From contig WHVY01000002.1 in NCBI GenBank assembly GCA_022266195.1, positions 12,725,001-12,789,000 of the forward strand: a DNA stretch of 64,000 nucleotides. The letters run 5' to 3'. The DNA is from Tetranychus cinnabarinus (taxonomy: Eukaryota > Arthropoda > Arachnida > Trombidiformes > Tetranychidae). Below, in pieces: positions 45,401 to 55,180 of this stretch (the stretch's first letter is position 1; the number at the start of each line of letters is the position of its first letter). The notes beneath the pieces were generated by a model. That model worked only from the letters and a program-made list of their open reading frames with translations. It was not told the DNA's origin and made no database searches. The position numbers and the translations under genes are program-made.

Positions 45401-48007
45401 ATGATCAGCCACTACGTGAAAGATCAAGAAAATTGGCATATTGTCTTACCTATGATAACGTTTGCCTACAACACTTCTAACAACACAAGCACTAAAGCAT
45501 CGCCTTTTTATCTATTGTATGGCCGAGAACCAAAACTCCCGATAGATGTTGCAGTCGAAAGAAACAATCAACATACACCACCAATGTCTCTCAATAAATA
45601 CGTCGCCTTCATTGAAGAACAATGGCCAGCAATTCGTGAAATGGCTATGAATCACGCTCAAACAGCAAAAGAAAGTCAAAAGTATCAGCACGACCAAGTA
45701 GCAGTTAAAGAATTCAAGGTATTTGAAAAAGGTGACTCGGTTCTTCTCAAAAATGATTTTAGAGAAACGAAATTCTCACCTCTATTTAAAGGCCCTTACG
45801 TTGTGGAAAAACGAATAGGTGAAACCACTTATGTTTTGAAGAATCCTGGAGGTAAAGGTGAACTGAAGAAAGCTCACATCAACAGGTTAAAAAAGTATTT
45901 TGAACCTTTGGAGGTAACAACAACTAAAAGACGACAAAGGAAAATTTCCGGTAATCCACGAGATAACAAAAAGAATCAACAAGTTGAGCTACAGAAACCT
46001 TCAACATCTTCTGTTACTGACCTTCTTTGTTTCATGGTAATTTTGAGTATTTTACCAACGTTGAAAGCCTTCACTAAAGCACCATTTATCACTTGGAGAA
46101 CCAGTGATAAACCAATAGTCCTTGGGTTGATTAACCATAATATTCTAATTGCTATGAAATCACCTTGTCCAATTATAACAAGAACCAAAAGAGAGACAAC
46201 TAATAAGCTTCTTACTTGCGATCCTACAGATAAACAAACGGATGATCTTTGTTACTTTATAGATGAGGAAAGTAATGATATTGTAGCTCAAGGTAGAAAA
46301 GTCAACCTCACCAAATTCACAGTTCTGCATGGTGAAGATCGAGGAAAAACATGTCACATCAACAATTGTAGAGCTGATGACAGTCCGTGCAATTGTCCAC
46401 CAGTAAAATGTCCTGAAATGAATTATACTGAAAAAGTTTGTCCTGAAGTAAATTGTCCTACAAAAGTTTGTCCTGAAGTAAATTGTCCTGCAGCAGTTTG
46501 TCCTGAAGTGAATTGTCCTGTATGTCAAACATACCAGTCTTGTCCAGTAGCATTTTCTAATGATGATTGGATCACAGATTTCAACAAATTACAATTAGTT
46601 ACTAACCAAGTCTGTACTCAAACTACTGAAGATATGGTTTATAAAACTTTAAAACAACTATGTTCGAGTAAACCAAGAAAAAAGAGAGCACTGCCTTTAT
46701 TAGCCTTGGGTCTTTTTATTGGTGTGACCACAATCGTTGGAGTACTAAACCAAGCCTTACCTGCTTACAATCTTTATACCAATATACAACAAGATGAAGA
46801 AATTGCGAGCCTTTGGGTTAAATTAGAGAATCAATTCAACAATGATAAAGTCATTGTAGAAGCTCTGAAAAATTTAACTGACAATCAACAAAAAATTGCA
46901 AGAGAAATGAAAAATATGAGACAAAGGGTTGATAATTATTTTAAGTATTCACCTTTAAGTATTTTGACTACTTCAAAAACTATGATGGAACTTTCAGCAA
47001 TGAAGCAAAAACTGGAAATAATGGAACCAGATATTCGCAAGAAGAAATTGAATCAAAATCTATTAAAAATGTTTAACGTGCAATTGCCATGTGGAGATTC
47101 CTGTCCAGCTGATCTAGCTAAAAATTTCACTTGTGAATTTGATGATTCTAATTCCGCAATCCGTAAACTCAAGCTGACATTTGAATCTGCTGTAATCGAC
47201 CAAAACAAAACAATTTACAAAGCTGACCCTTTTCGGCTTTATGAATTCAATGGAAGCCATTATTGTAGTAAAACATACGTTGGTCCAAAGTATGTCGTTT
47301 GGCGTGACACACTGATTTGTCCTTTTGAAAAAGAAGACGTTGAAAACACTGAAAGTACTATTTTGACTCCAGTAGATGATGATTGTGTTACAACTGAAAA
47401 TGCTGACCTAAAAGATTACTGGCAAACTGGTAATTGCGTTGAAAACTTAAAGAAAGCGGATATTCAAATCAAAATCTCCAAAGACGAACTTTACATTTAC
47501 TGTTTTAAAGAAAATATAACAGTATTTGGAATCACAAAGCCATGTCCTATTTACCCTTTTCGATTATCAAGAGATGTCAGTTTTAAAATTGGTAAACGAG
47601 TATATGACGTAAAGACATCCTCAATGACAGTAAACACATTTGAAACTCTAAAAATCAATTTAATGCTTGATTCTGAAATCAATGATTTTAATCTGAAACC
47701 TGTTTCAGTAAACCTCACGACCCTTGATGTTATGTCACATATAAAACGAATTTCATCCCAGTCTTCTTATATGTACATTATGATAGTAATCATCATTTTA
47801 ATACTATTAGTAATTTTGGTTTACTGTTTACGCAAATGTAAAAGATCACGATATCTGGAATACATACCACCTCGACCAAGAGAAAATAAACAATTCATCG
47901 GATTGATATCTACTATCCCGTCAACAAAAAAAAGAGACCAAGGGACTATCGTGTCGATCATCTATACTAATGGATTTATGGCGCTAATCAAAAGAGAGAC
48001 CTTTTGA
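42404..48007 (+). CDS. Pol-Env fused reading frame, 1867 codons
   Basis: Same frame as gag with no stop until 48005-48007. Counting from the codon after the TGA: protease DTG at 109-111 (nt 42728); reverse transcriptase with YIDD at 462-465 (nt 43787-43798); RNase H with its catalytic Asp at about 611; integrase with an HHCC zinc module, then D896, D955 and E991 with 35 residues between the last two; and a GPY/F module (FKGPYVV) near 1120-1150. These are the standard Ty3/gypsy order and residues, and all look intact. Unusually, the frame runs on without interruption through a hydrophobic segment into Env, where most relatives start env as a separate, spliced ORF. Pol copies the RNA genome and inserts the DNA. 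Confidence 0.93.
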   Translation, partial: YRDCRKRSYDERQRNGNYQNENQNRNYQQRNNPYNNQMQGTNYPFTNPTNNQNNPQYNTPNTGRWQNPKIVDTQASLGLFYSFLNNVQENKLIFMDTEIRRNKFKALIDTGSDVTIVTRSVINRIGQPYSRYQGPRTDTACNIPIQPIGKTDIELTLIDDKQRITISATVMIVDSLPANIEVLIGQDISCEADIQIGCKDRKAWIGYKKFKEISPIYNDNDEDSLPEPWNESDLSEDELIEIQSTSRQPISATVAQNETKYNLDASLQQNESSCLMMLLNDYRQVFSFPGDKLGKTHLVQHKIDTGNNVPVHQPPYRLSPSKRELADTMINELIKDGFVIESSSPWASPIVIVDKKTGDKRFCVDYRKLNELTKKDVYPLPDIQLALDCLQGSQYFSLLDLKSGYYQIAMDPSDQEKTAFITQNGLFEFVVMPFGLSCAPATFQRLMDRVISGLKYKFVLVYIDDVIVFSKNFDEHLEHLKIVFERLRKANLTLKPSKCFFGRSQILYLGHMVTREGQFPDENKLKAIKNYPVPLNLTDVRAFVALCSYFRKFIYGFALLARPLTALTKKNIGFQWGEEQQTAFETPRDKMIKPPLLVHYDPNLLTQLRCDASHYGVGAIILQEHDKQWKPVAFASRLLRGPELNYAISDKECCAIVYAVDKFRPYLEGIEFEIITDHCSLCFLKTKKNLPPRLLRYSLLLQEFTFKIIYKSGKHHKDCDALSRYPNIKDNAEIEIDDDERLFAFLTMQNMKFDNQMRLEQENDPYIRSLKCEIENKTLKPLRTQRKLDRYKIEEGIVYRIVKRPYETSWNIVVPLKCRQDIIRAHHDDILSGHSGFQKTYERITSKYYWPKMTTHINDYVKRCAICQTNKKGPAKLKAPLQSITTSHPFEKLGIDLVGPLPISKGKQYIIVATDYFTRWAETRAVSDQKSTTVAKFLIEKIMSQHGCPKILISDQGRNFISKLIKEVNFFFKTEHFLSSPYHPQTNGLVEKTNQTLCKMISHYVKDQENWHIVLPMITFAYNTSNNTSTKASPFYLLYGREPKLPIDVAVERNNQHTPPMSLNKYVAFIEEQWPAIREMAMNHAQTAKESQKYQHDQVAVKEFKVFEKGDSVLLKNDFRETKFSPLFKGPYVVEKRIGETTYVLKNPGGKGELKKAHINRLKKYFEPLEVTTTKRRQRKISGNPRDNKKNQQVELQKPSTSSVTDLLCFMVILSILPTLKAFTKAPFITWRTSDKPIVLGLINHNILIAMKSPCPIITRTKRETTNKLLTCDPTDKQTDDLCYFIDEESNDIVAQGRKVNLTKFTVLHGEDRGKTCHINNCRADDSPCNCPPVKCPEMNYTEKVCPEVNCPTKVCPEVNCPAAVCPEVNCPVCQTYQSCPVAFSNDDWITDFNKLQLVTNQVCTQTTEDMVYKTLKQLCSSKPRKKRALPLLALGLFIGVTTIVGVLNQALPAYNLYTNIQQDEEIASLWVKLENQFNNDKVIVEALKNLTDNQQKIAREMKNMRQRVDNYFKYSPLSILTTSKTMMELSAMKQKLEIMEPDIRKKKLNQNLLKMFNVQLPCGDSCPADLAKNFTCEFDDSNSAIRKLKLTFESAVIDQNKTIYKADPFRLYEFNGSHYCSKTYVGPKYVVWRDTLICPFEKEDVENTESTILTPVDDDCVTTENADLKDYWQTGNCVENLKKADIQIKISKDELYIYCFKENITVFGITKPCPIYPFRLSRDVSFKIGKRVYDVKTSSMTVNTFETLKINLMLDSEINDFNLKPVSVNLTTLDVMSHIKRISSQSSYMYIMIVIIILILLVILVYCLRKCKRSRYLEYIPPRPRENKQFIGLISTIPSTKKRDQGTIVSIIYTNGFMALIKRETF
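45990..48007 (+). other. Env module (class I fusion-like glycoprotein)
   Basis: After integrase comes a leader-like hydrophobic segment (about 46012-46075). A surface part follows with a cysteine-rich tandem motif (CPEVNCP repeats, about 46390-46540). Next are a furin-type site RKKR at 46676-46687, a hydrophobic fusion-peptide-like stretch, helical heptad-like sequence, several N-glycosylation sites, a transmembrane helix at about 47768-47840 and a basic tail. This order resembles errantivirus/baculovirus F-type envelopes. A run of eight A near 47935 sets the frame of the cytoplasmic tail and differs in length in the array copies. A possible acceptor for an env mRNA is TTGAGCTACAG at about 45983-45993, but it is weak. 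Confidence 0.85.
46395..46530 (+). repeat. 30-bp tandem repeat in env encoding CPEVNCP units
   Basis: At least three units of TGTCCTGAAGTAAATTGTCCT type, period 30 bases, encode repeated CPEVNCPxxV with two cysteines each. This is likely a recently expanded, disulfide-rich stretch of the Env surface subunit. Confidence 0.85.
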
Positions 48008-48024
48008 AGCTGGGCCGGGAGAAA

Positions 48025-48299
48025 TGCAAAAAGAAAACGCATCTGCACCTTAGATAAATAATAATAGTTTTATTGTTTTTGTTATTTTGTTATAACCTTT
48101 TCATGTTATTGACACAGTTGTGTCTCGAATATTTTTAAACTGTATCAATCAATAATTACACAGATGTGTCTCAAATTGAAACAATGTTTACTCTTAAATG
48201 AGTATAAAAACGAACTGTTTTAAAATTAAAGTTATCATTAAAGTAATGGTTTTAAACTAATAACATCTCTATTCTTTACCATCAACTTTAAATCGATCA
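48025..48299 (+). repeat. 3' LTR of the errantivirus-like element
   Basis: No base differences seen by eye from the 5' LTR. It is preceded by GGGCCGGGAGAAA (purine tract) and followed by the CTAA target duplication. From its end onward the sequence is the start of the tandem array. Confidence 0.93.
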
Positions 48300-48693
48300 C
48301 TAACAAAAGGAATTCAAACCCCAAAGTTAGATAAATTCGTGAAGATAGGTTCCAATCAATTCAAATTGTAACAAATAAAAATCAATTTATTGATTTTTAC
48401 CAAACATTTAATAATTATTAAATTAATAATATTTGTAGCTAAACCATGCACTCATTAATCTTTTTTGACACCTTTTGGTTATAAGACCAATTCAGCAATT
48501 AAGTTGTCACACATCATGCAACTTATTGTTAACTAATGATTTTGATCACTTTAATTACAAAGTGAGCTAGTTCAGTCCGAGTGAGTATTTGTGCAAAATT
48601 AAGTATGCAAGGATTAAACTTTATACTTCTAAACCATCGCTAGAGTCCAAGCAGGGCTCCGATGGTTCCCTAACCTGCCTCTCCATACACCTC

Positions 48694-48835
48694 ACAGTTA
48701 CCTTAACTTTCGTGACTCAAATTGTAACCGTTCTGTTGTAACATTATAAATTGTAGTAGTGAATAAGCAACTAGTTATCCCATATTGTAAACTGATAAAC
48801 GGTTTAGCATTAACATTCCGTCCACGATTCTTTCA
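48694..48835 (+). repeat. partial 5' LTR of a second LTR element
   Basis: Ends TTTCA two bases before a primer site and matches 49886-50042 (shared words include GTGACTCAAATTGTAA, GAATAAGCAACTAGTTATCC, TTAGCATTAACA and CCGTCCAC). The outer part of this LTR cannot be delimited. Confidence 0.75.
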
Positions 48836-48837
48836 AT

Positions 48838-48855
48838 TGGAGGTTCCACCGAGAT
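48838..48855 (+). other. primer binding site, tRNA-Gln type
   Basis: TGGAGGTTCCACCGAGAT, two bases after the LTR end, is the exact complement of the 3' end of a typical animal tRNA-Gln plus CCA. This distinguishes the second element from the complete one, which uses a tRNA-Arg-type site. Copies recur in each array unit at +4244, +8491 and +12738. Confidence 0.85.
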
Positions 48856-48975
48856 ACTGTGTATCAAGTCATCACCGGTTTGTCTGCAGCCAGTTAGCTG
48901 TTAACCGATTGATACTCGTGCCTGCCAGTTAGCTGTTAGCTGTTTGTTTTTTTACGTGAAATTGCCAGCCAATAG

Positions 48976-49851
48976 TTGACCGTCCCTACTTCGTCCTTTT
49001 CAGTCCTGATTTTGCTCTACGTCGGGGATCAAGGTGAGCAGCATTCTTTTGCAAGCATGCTAAGCTTTATGAATCTCTATGCTAGGGCTACTCCTATTAT
49101 TGGTGCGCCAAATAAGACTACTAGTTCCGTATCTCAGCCAAGCATCCCAGTAACAATATCCCTTTTCACTAGAGACGAAGAAAATATTGGAAAATATCAT
49201 AAACTGGTTTATCAACTTTTAATATACTGCTGAGGCTTTAGGATGGAGTCAAGACGATATGTTGAAAGCATTTCCTGCCTACCTAGCTGGTACAGCACGA
49301 AGATGGTACACCTCAACTTTCAGTTCAAACCAAGCCAAACCAACTACTTACGCTGAACTGAAAGCAGCTATGATCGCTGACCTATGCCCTGCTGATTACT
49401 TAAGCCAGCAACTTCAGCAAGCTAGGCAAATGCCAGGTCAGCCTTCTATTAATTTCATATATGAAATTCAAGAGTTAAGTCTTAGGATTGATGAAAACAC
49501 ACCTGAGGTATTCATAGTGAGTATGGCAAAGGAGAAAATTGCTGCCTCAAATTGAGTATGGGGTTACACTTCAGAACCCACAAAATTTAAATACATTGAT
49601 CCTGTCAGCTAGGTTAGCAGAAAGGGCAATGTGTAGTTGTAATGGTCCCTTCGAAAAAGCCTCAAAAATTCATCAGACAGAAGAGCACCTTAACGAAACA
49701 ATGACTCACTTACAAGGAGTAGTTAATCAACTAGCAAATAAAGTCGAGCGACTACCTAGACAAAACACTCCTCACAGACATTGTAGTTTTTGCGATAGAG
49801 CAGGTCATGTCGAAGATTAATGTAAAAGGAAAGCAAGGAATCAAAACTTGA
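48976..49851 (+). pseudogene. broken gag of a second Ty3/gypsy element (unit 1)
   Basis: Three frame fragments together cover a Gag capsid domain and zinc knuckle. A stop in the frame before EALGWSQDD (about 49216) and a frameshift near 49530 break it. The region shares YLAGTARRWYTS, DLCPADY and MPGQPSINFIYE with the complete element's Gag but is clearly a different lineage. The knuckle reads CSFCDRAGHVED, then TAA, then C, so the stop again falls in the four-residue gap before the last cysteine. There is no pol downstream, only an LTR remnant, so this is an internally deleted element. Confidence 0.85.
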
Positions 49852-49885
49852 GACCTTTTTATCCTACTCAGTATCCAATTAAATT

Positions 49886-50042
49886 ACAGTTACCTCAACC
49901 ATTTGTGACTCAAATTGTAATCGTTCTATTGCAACATTATAACTTGTAGTAATGAATAAGCAACTAGTTATCCCATATTGTTAACCTTACCCGGTAAACT
50001 AATTAATGCTTTAGCATTAACACTCCGTCCACCATGATTTCA
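49886..50042 (+). repeat. partial 3' LTR of the second element
   Basis: Matches 48694-48835 with about a dozen differences and small indels, and ends ATTTCA. The two copies differ much more than the LTRs of the complete element, so this element is older. Confidence 0.75.
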
Positions 50043-50500
50043 AAAATCAAACAATATGTAGGTGAAACCAATAAGAAAATCCAAGCTAAAATCAGTTAAA
50101 ATCAACTGCAAATCCAACTCAAGTCAAACAATACGTAAAAATTTTTATTAATATCAATTTGAACAATTGCGTATTAATCAATAAAGAAAAACAAAACAAT
50201 AAATATTGATAAAACCAATACAGAAAACTGCAACTTAAAATAAATATGTTGAAAATTAAATTGTTATCGAAAGCGAGAAAAAATCGTTTCAAAAAGTCGA
50301 AACGAAGTGAAATTTGGATTGAATTAGAACTAGATAAAAAAGTCAATATCAAAATAATACTCACAATCAAAGCAATTGCCAAAAATTATAAGTTGAAATC
50401 AATTTAGAAGTAAAAATATATAATTTAATCTAACTAAAAATTGCAAAAGTAAAATTATAACCAGTGGAGAAAGTCAATAAGGACAAAAGGAGTATGGGTA
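50043..50500 (+). repeat. dispersed repeat (inverse of 39220-39620)
   Basis: The opposite-strand copy of the family at 39220-39620. The minus-strand open frame of 87 codons inside it is low-complexity I/L/F/S sequence and not accepted as a gene. Confidence 0.75.
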
Positions 50501-50935
50501 AAAATTCTGACTTTTGAGTTAAGAGTTGCGACTTTGGATATCTGTAGCGGCTAAAAAAGCCATGTAGGCCATTAGTGCTATTAAAAAACTTCTCCGATCG
50601 ACAGTTTTTGAGAAAATCGAGGTCAAAGTTGAAACTTCGGATGCATTTTTCTCGACTTCCGGCAATTTTTTCTTATGAAAATAAAATCACGCATATAAAC
50701 TTTTTATGCTCTATTTGTTTAACACATTATTAGTTTTGTTCAGGCATCGTTAGTTGCTTCAAACCCGATTGCTATTCTAAACGGACAAACCTCCCGCTTC
50801 GGGCCCCAGGTGTCGACAATCATATGAAACTTCTTTTTTGAATAATTCTCATATTGCCTACATTAACGATCGAATGGATTTTAGATTCTATCAACCGTTT
50901 CGCAGTTTGAAGTGAGTGGCCTCAGAACTTTCTAA
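50501..50935 (+). other. non-coding array segment of unknown origin
   Basis: No coding frame. It is less AT-rich than its neighbours in places (for example CTCCCGCTTCGGGCCCCAGG near 50791) and ends in an abrupt junction with env at 50935/50936. It recurs in every unit. Confidence 0.6.
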
Positions 50936-52231
50936 GCTGTAATCGACCAAAACAAAACAATTTACAAAGCTGACCCTTTTCGGCTTTATGAATTCAATGG
51001 AAGCCATTATTGTAGTAAAACATACGTTGGTCCAAAGTATGTCGTTTGGCGTGACACACTGATTTGTCCTTTTGAAAAAGAAGACGTTGAAAACACTGAA
51101 AGTACTATTTTGACTCCAGTAGATGATGATTGTGTTACAACTGAAAATGCTGACCTAAAAGATTACTATTATTATTATAATTATTTTAAGTATTCACCTT
51201 TAAGTATTTTGACTACTTCAAAAACTATGATGGAACTTTCAGCAATGAAGCAAAAACTGGAAATAATGGAACCAGATATTCGCAAGAAGAAATTGAATCA
51301 AAATCTATTAAAAATGTTTAACGTGCAATTGCCATGTGGAGATTCCTGTCCAGCTGATCTAGCTAAAAATTTCACTTGTGAATTTGATGATTCTAATTCC
51401 GCAATCCGTAAACTCAAGCTGACATTTGAATCTGCTGTAATCGACCAAAACAAAACAATTTACAAAGCTGACCCTTTTCGGCTTTATGAATTCAATGGAA
51501 GCCATTATTGTAGTAAAACATACGTTGGTCCAAAGTATGTCGTTTGGCGTGACACACTGATTTGTCCTTTTGAAAAAGAAGACGTTGAAAACACTGAAAG
51601 TACTATTTTGACTCCAGTAGATGATGATTGTGTTACAACTGAAAATGCTGACCTAAAAGATTACTGGCAAACTGGTAATTGCGTTGAAAACTTAAAGAAA
51701 GCGGATATTCAAATCAAAATCTCCAAAGACGAACTTTACATTTACTGTTTTAAAGAAAATATAACAGTATTTGGAATCACAAAGCCATGTCCTATTTACC
51801 CTTTTCGATTATCAAGAGATGTCAGTTTTAAAATTGGTAAACGAGTATATGACGTAAAGACATCCTCAATGACAGTAAACACATTTGAAACTCTAAAAAT
51901 CAATTTAATGCTTGATTCTGAAATCAATGATTTTAATCTGAAACCTGTTTCAGTAAACCTCACGACCCTTGATGTTATGTCACATATAAAACGAATTTCA
52001 TCCCAGTCTTCTTATATGTACATTATGATAGTAATCATCATTTTAATACTATTAGTAATTTTGGTTTACTGTTTACGCAAATGTAAAAGATCACGATATC
52101 TGGAATACATACCACCTCGACCAAGAGAAAATAAACAATTCATCGGATTGATATCTACTATCCCGTCAACAAAAAAAGAGACCAAGGGACTATCGTGTCG
52201 ATCATCTATACTAATGGATTTATGGCGCTAA
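50936..52231 (+). pseudogene. scrambled 3' env segment, array unit 1
   Basis: From GCTGTAATCG at 50936 the sequence matches env from 47189 up to about 47420, then passes through a TATTATTATTATAA filler and restarts at env position of about 46933, running to the env end. The internal order is therefore 47189-47420, filler, 46933-end, with part of env present twice. The reading frame stays open through the filler and is preceded by an in-frame TAA at 50933-50935. It lacks the leader, surface subunit and cleavage site but keeps the membrane anchor. A run of seven A (52172-52178) gives a different tail from the complete element. Confidence 0.85.
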
Positions 52232-52268
52232 TCAAAAGAGAGACCTTTTGAAGCTGGGCCGGGAGAAA

Positions 52269-52543
52269 TGCAAAAAGAAAACGCATCTGCACCTTAGATA
52301 AATAATAATAGTTTTATTGTTTTTGTTATTTTGTTATAACCTTTTCATGTTATTGACACAGTTGTGTCTCGAATATTTTTAAACTGTATCAATCAATAAT
52401 TACACAGATGTGTCTCAAATTGAAACAATGTTTACTCTTAAATGAGTATAAAAACGAACTGTTTTAAAATTAAAGTTATCATTAAAGTAATGGTTTTAAA
52501 CTAATAACATCTCTATTCTTTACCATCAACTTTAAATCGATCA
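52269..52543 (+). repeat. LTR copy, array unit 1
   Basis: Same 275-base LTR as 48025-48299 with no difference seen by eye. It retains TATA box and both ACACAGNTGTGTCTC motifs, so each array unit carries a potential promoter. Confidence 0.92.
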
Positions 52544-53219
52544 CTAACAAAAGGAATTCAAACCCCAAAGTTAGATAAATTCGTGAAGATAGGTTCCAAT
52601 CAATTCAAATTGTAACAAATAAAAATCAATTTATTGATTTTTACCAAACATTTAATAATTATTAAATTAATAATATTTGTAGCTAAACCATGCACTCATT
52701 AATCTTTTTTGACACCTTTTGGTTATAAGACCAATTCAGCAATTAAGTTGTCACACATCATGCAACTTATTGTTAACTAATGATTTTGATCACTTTAATT
52801 ACAAAGTGAGCTAGTTCAGTCCGAGTGAGTATTTGTGCAAAATTAAGTATGCAAGGATTAAACTTTATACTTCTAAACCATCGCTAGAGTCCAAGCAGGG
52901 CTCCGATGGTTCCCTAACCTGCCTCTCCATACACCTCACAGTTACCTTAACTTTCGTGACTCAAATTGTAACCGTTCTGTTGTAACATTATAAATTGTAG
53001 TAGTGAATAAGCAACTAGTTATCCCATATTGTAAACTGATAAACGGTTTAGCATTAACATTCCGTCCACGATTCTTTCAATTGGAGGTTCCACCGAGATA
53101 CTGTGTATCAAGTCATCACCGGTTTGTCTGCAGCCAGTTAGCTGTTAACCGATTGATACTCGTGCCTGCCAGTTAGCTGTTAGCTGTTTGTTTTTTTACG
53201 TGAAATTGCCAGCCAATAG

Positions 53220-54095
53220 TTGACCGTCCCTACTTCGTCCTTTTCAGTCCTGATTTTGCTCTACGTCGGGGATCAAGGTGAGCAGCATTCTTTTGCAAGC
53301 ATGCTAAGCTTTATGAATCTCTATGCTAGGGCTACTCCTATTATTGGTGCGCCAAATAAGACTACTAGTTCCGTATCTCAGCCAAGCATCCCAGTAACAA
53401 TATCCCTTTTCACTAGAGACGAAGAAAATGTTGGAAAATATCATAAACTGGTTTATCAACTTTTAATATACTGCTGAGGCTTTAGGATGGAGTCAAGACG
53501 ATATGTTGAAAGCATTTCCTGCCTACCTAGCTGGTACAGCACGAAGATGGTACACCTCAACTTTCAGTTCAAACCAAGCCAAACCAACTACTTACGCTGA
53601 ACTGAAAGCAGCTATGATCGCTGACCTATGCCCTGCTGATTACTTAAGCCAGCAACTTCAGCAAGCTAGGCAAATGCCAGGTCAGCCTTCTATTAATTTC
53701 ATATATGAAATTCAAGAGTTAAGTCTTAGGATTGATGAAAACACACCTGAGGTATTCATAGTGAGTATGGCAAAGGAGAAAATTGCTGCCTCAAATTGAG
53801 TATGGGGTTACACTTCAGAACCCACAAAATTTAAATACATTGATCCTGTCAGCTAGGTTAGCAGAAAGGGCAATGTGTAGTTGTAATGGTCCCTTCGAAA
53901 AAGCCTCAAAAATTCATCAGACAGAAGAGCACCTTAACGAAACAATGACTCACTTACAAGGAGTAGTTAATAAACTAGCAAATAAAGTCGAGCGACTACC
54001 TAGACAAAACACTCCTCACAGACATTGTAGTTTTTGCGATAGAGCAGGTCATGTCGAAGATTAATGTAAAAGGAAAGCAAGGAATCAAAACTTGA
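53220..54095 (+). pseudogene. broken gag of the second element, unit 2
   Basis: Copy of 48976-49851 shifted by 4244 bases. Same stop and frameshift; differs by a V for I codon near 53434 and K for Q near 53970. Shared lesions show the gag was already dead before amplification. Confidence 0.85.
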
Positions 54096-55180
54096 GACCT
54101 TTTTATCCTACTCAGTATCCAATTAAATTACAGTTACCTCAACCATTTGTGACTCAAATTGTAATCGTTCTATTGCAACATTATAACTTGTAGTAATGAA
54201 TAAGCAACTAGTTATCCCATATTGTTAACCTTACCCGGTAAACTAATTAATGCTTTAGCATTAACACTCCGTCCACCATGATTTCAAAAATCAAACAATA
54301 TGTAGGTGAAACCAATAAGAAAATCCAAGCTAAAATCAGTTAAAATCAACTGCAAATCCAACTCAAGTCAAACAATACGTAAAAATTTTTATTAATATCA
54401 ATTTGAACAATTGCGTATTAATCAATAAAGAAAAACAAAACAATAAATATTGATAAAACCAATACAGAAAACTGCAACTTAAAATAAATATGTTGAAAAT
54501 TAAATTGTTATCGAAAGCGAGAAAAAATCGTTTCAAAAAGTCGAAACGAAGTGAAATTTGGATTGAATTAGAACTAGATAAAAAAGTCAATATCAAAATA
54601 ATACTCACAATCAAAGCAATTGCCAAAAATTATAAGTTGAAATCAATTTAGAAGTAAAAATATATAATTTAATCTAACTAAAAATTGCAAAAGTAAAATT
54701 ATAACCAGTGGAGAAAGTCATTAAGGACAAAAGGAGTATGGGTAAAAATTCTGACTTTTGAGTTAAGAGTTGCGACTTTGGATATCTGTAGCGGCTAAAA
54801 AAGCCATGTAGGCCATTAGTGCTATTAAAAAACTTCTCCGATCGACAGTTTTTGAGAAAATCGAGGTCAAAGTTGAAACTTCGGATGCATTTTTCTCGAC
54901 TTCCGGCAATTTTTTTCTTATGAAAATAAAATCACGCATATAAACTTTTTATGCTCTATTTGTTTAACACATTATTAGTTTTGTTCAGGCATCGTTAGTT
55001 GCTTCAAACCCGATTGCTATTCTAAACGGACAAACCTCCCGCTTCGGGCCCCAGGTGTCGACAATCATATGAAACTTCTTTTTTGAATAATTCTCATATT
55101 GCCTACATTAACGATCGAATGGATTTTAGATTCTATCAACCGTTTCGCAGTTTGAAGTGAGTGGCCTCAGAACTTTCTAA

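Larger units (their letters stand above)
40313..48299 (+). mobile_element. complete Ty3/gypsy (errantivirus-like) LTR retrotransposon with env, 7987 bp
   Basis: Two 275-base LTRs (40313-40587 and 48025-48299) look identical, have TG...CA ends and are flanked by CTAA on each side (40309-40312 and 48300-48303). A primer site follows the left LTR after two bases, and a purine tract (GGGAGAAA) abuts the right LTR. The interior encodes a 5' accessory ORF, Gag, protease, reverse transcriptase, RNase H, integrase and an Env with furin site and membrane anchor. Identical LTRs imply a recent insertion. A TGA in gag and a possible frameshift in the 5' ORF leave it uncertain whether this copy is active. 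Confidence 0.95.

Noticed and set aside
50119..50382. 87-codon minus-strand open frame recurring in each array unit
   Set aside because: Lies in the dispersed repeat and is low-complexity I/L/F/S; its repetition comes from the array, not selection.
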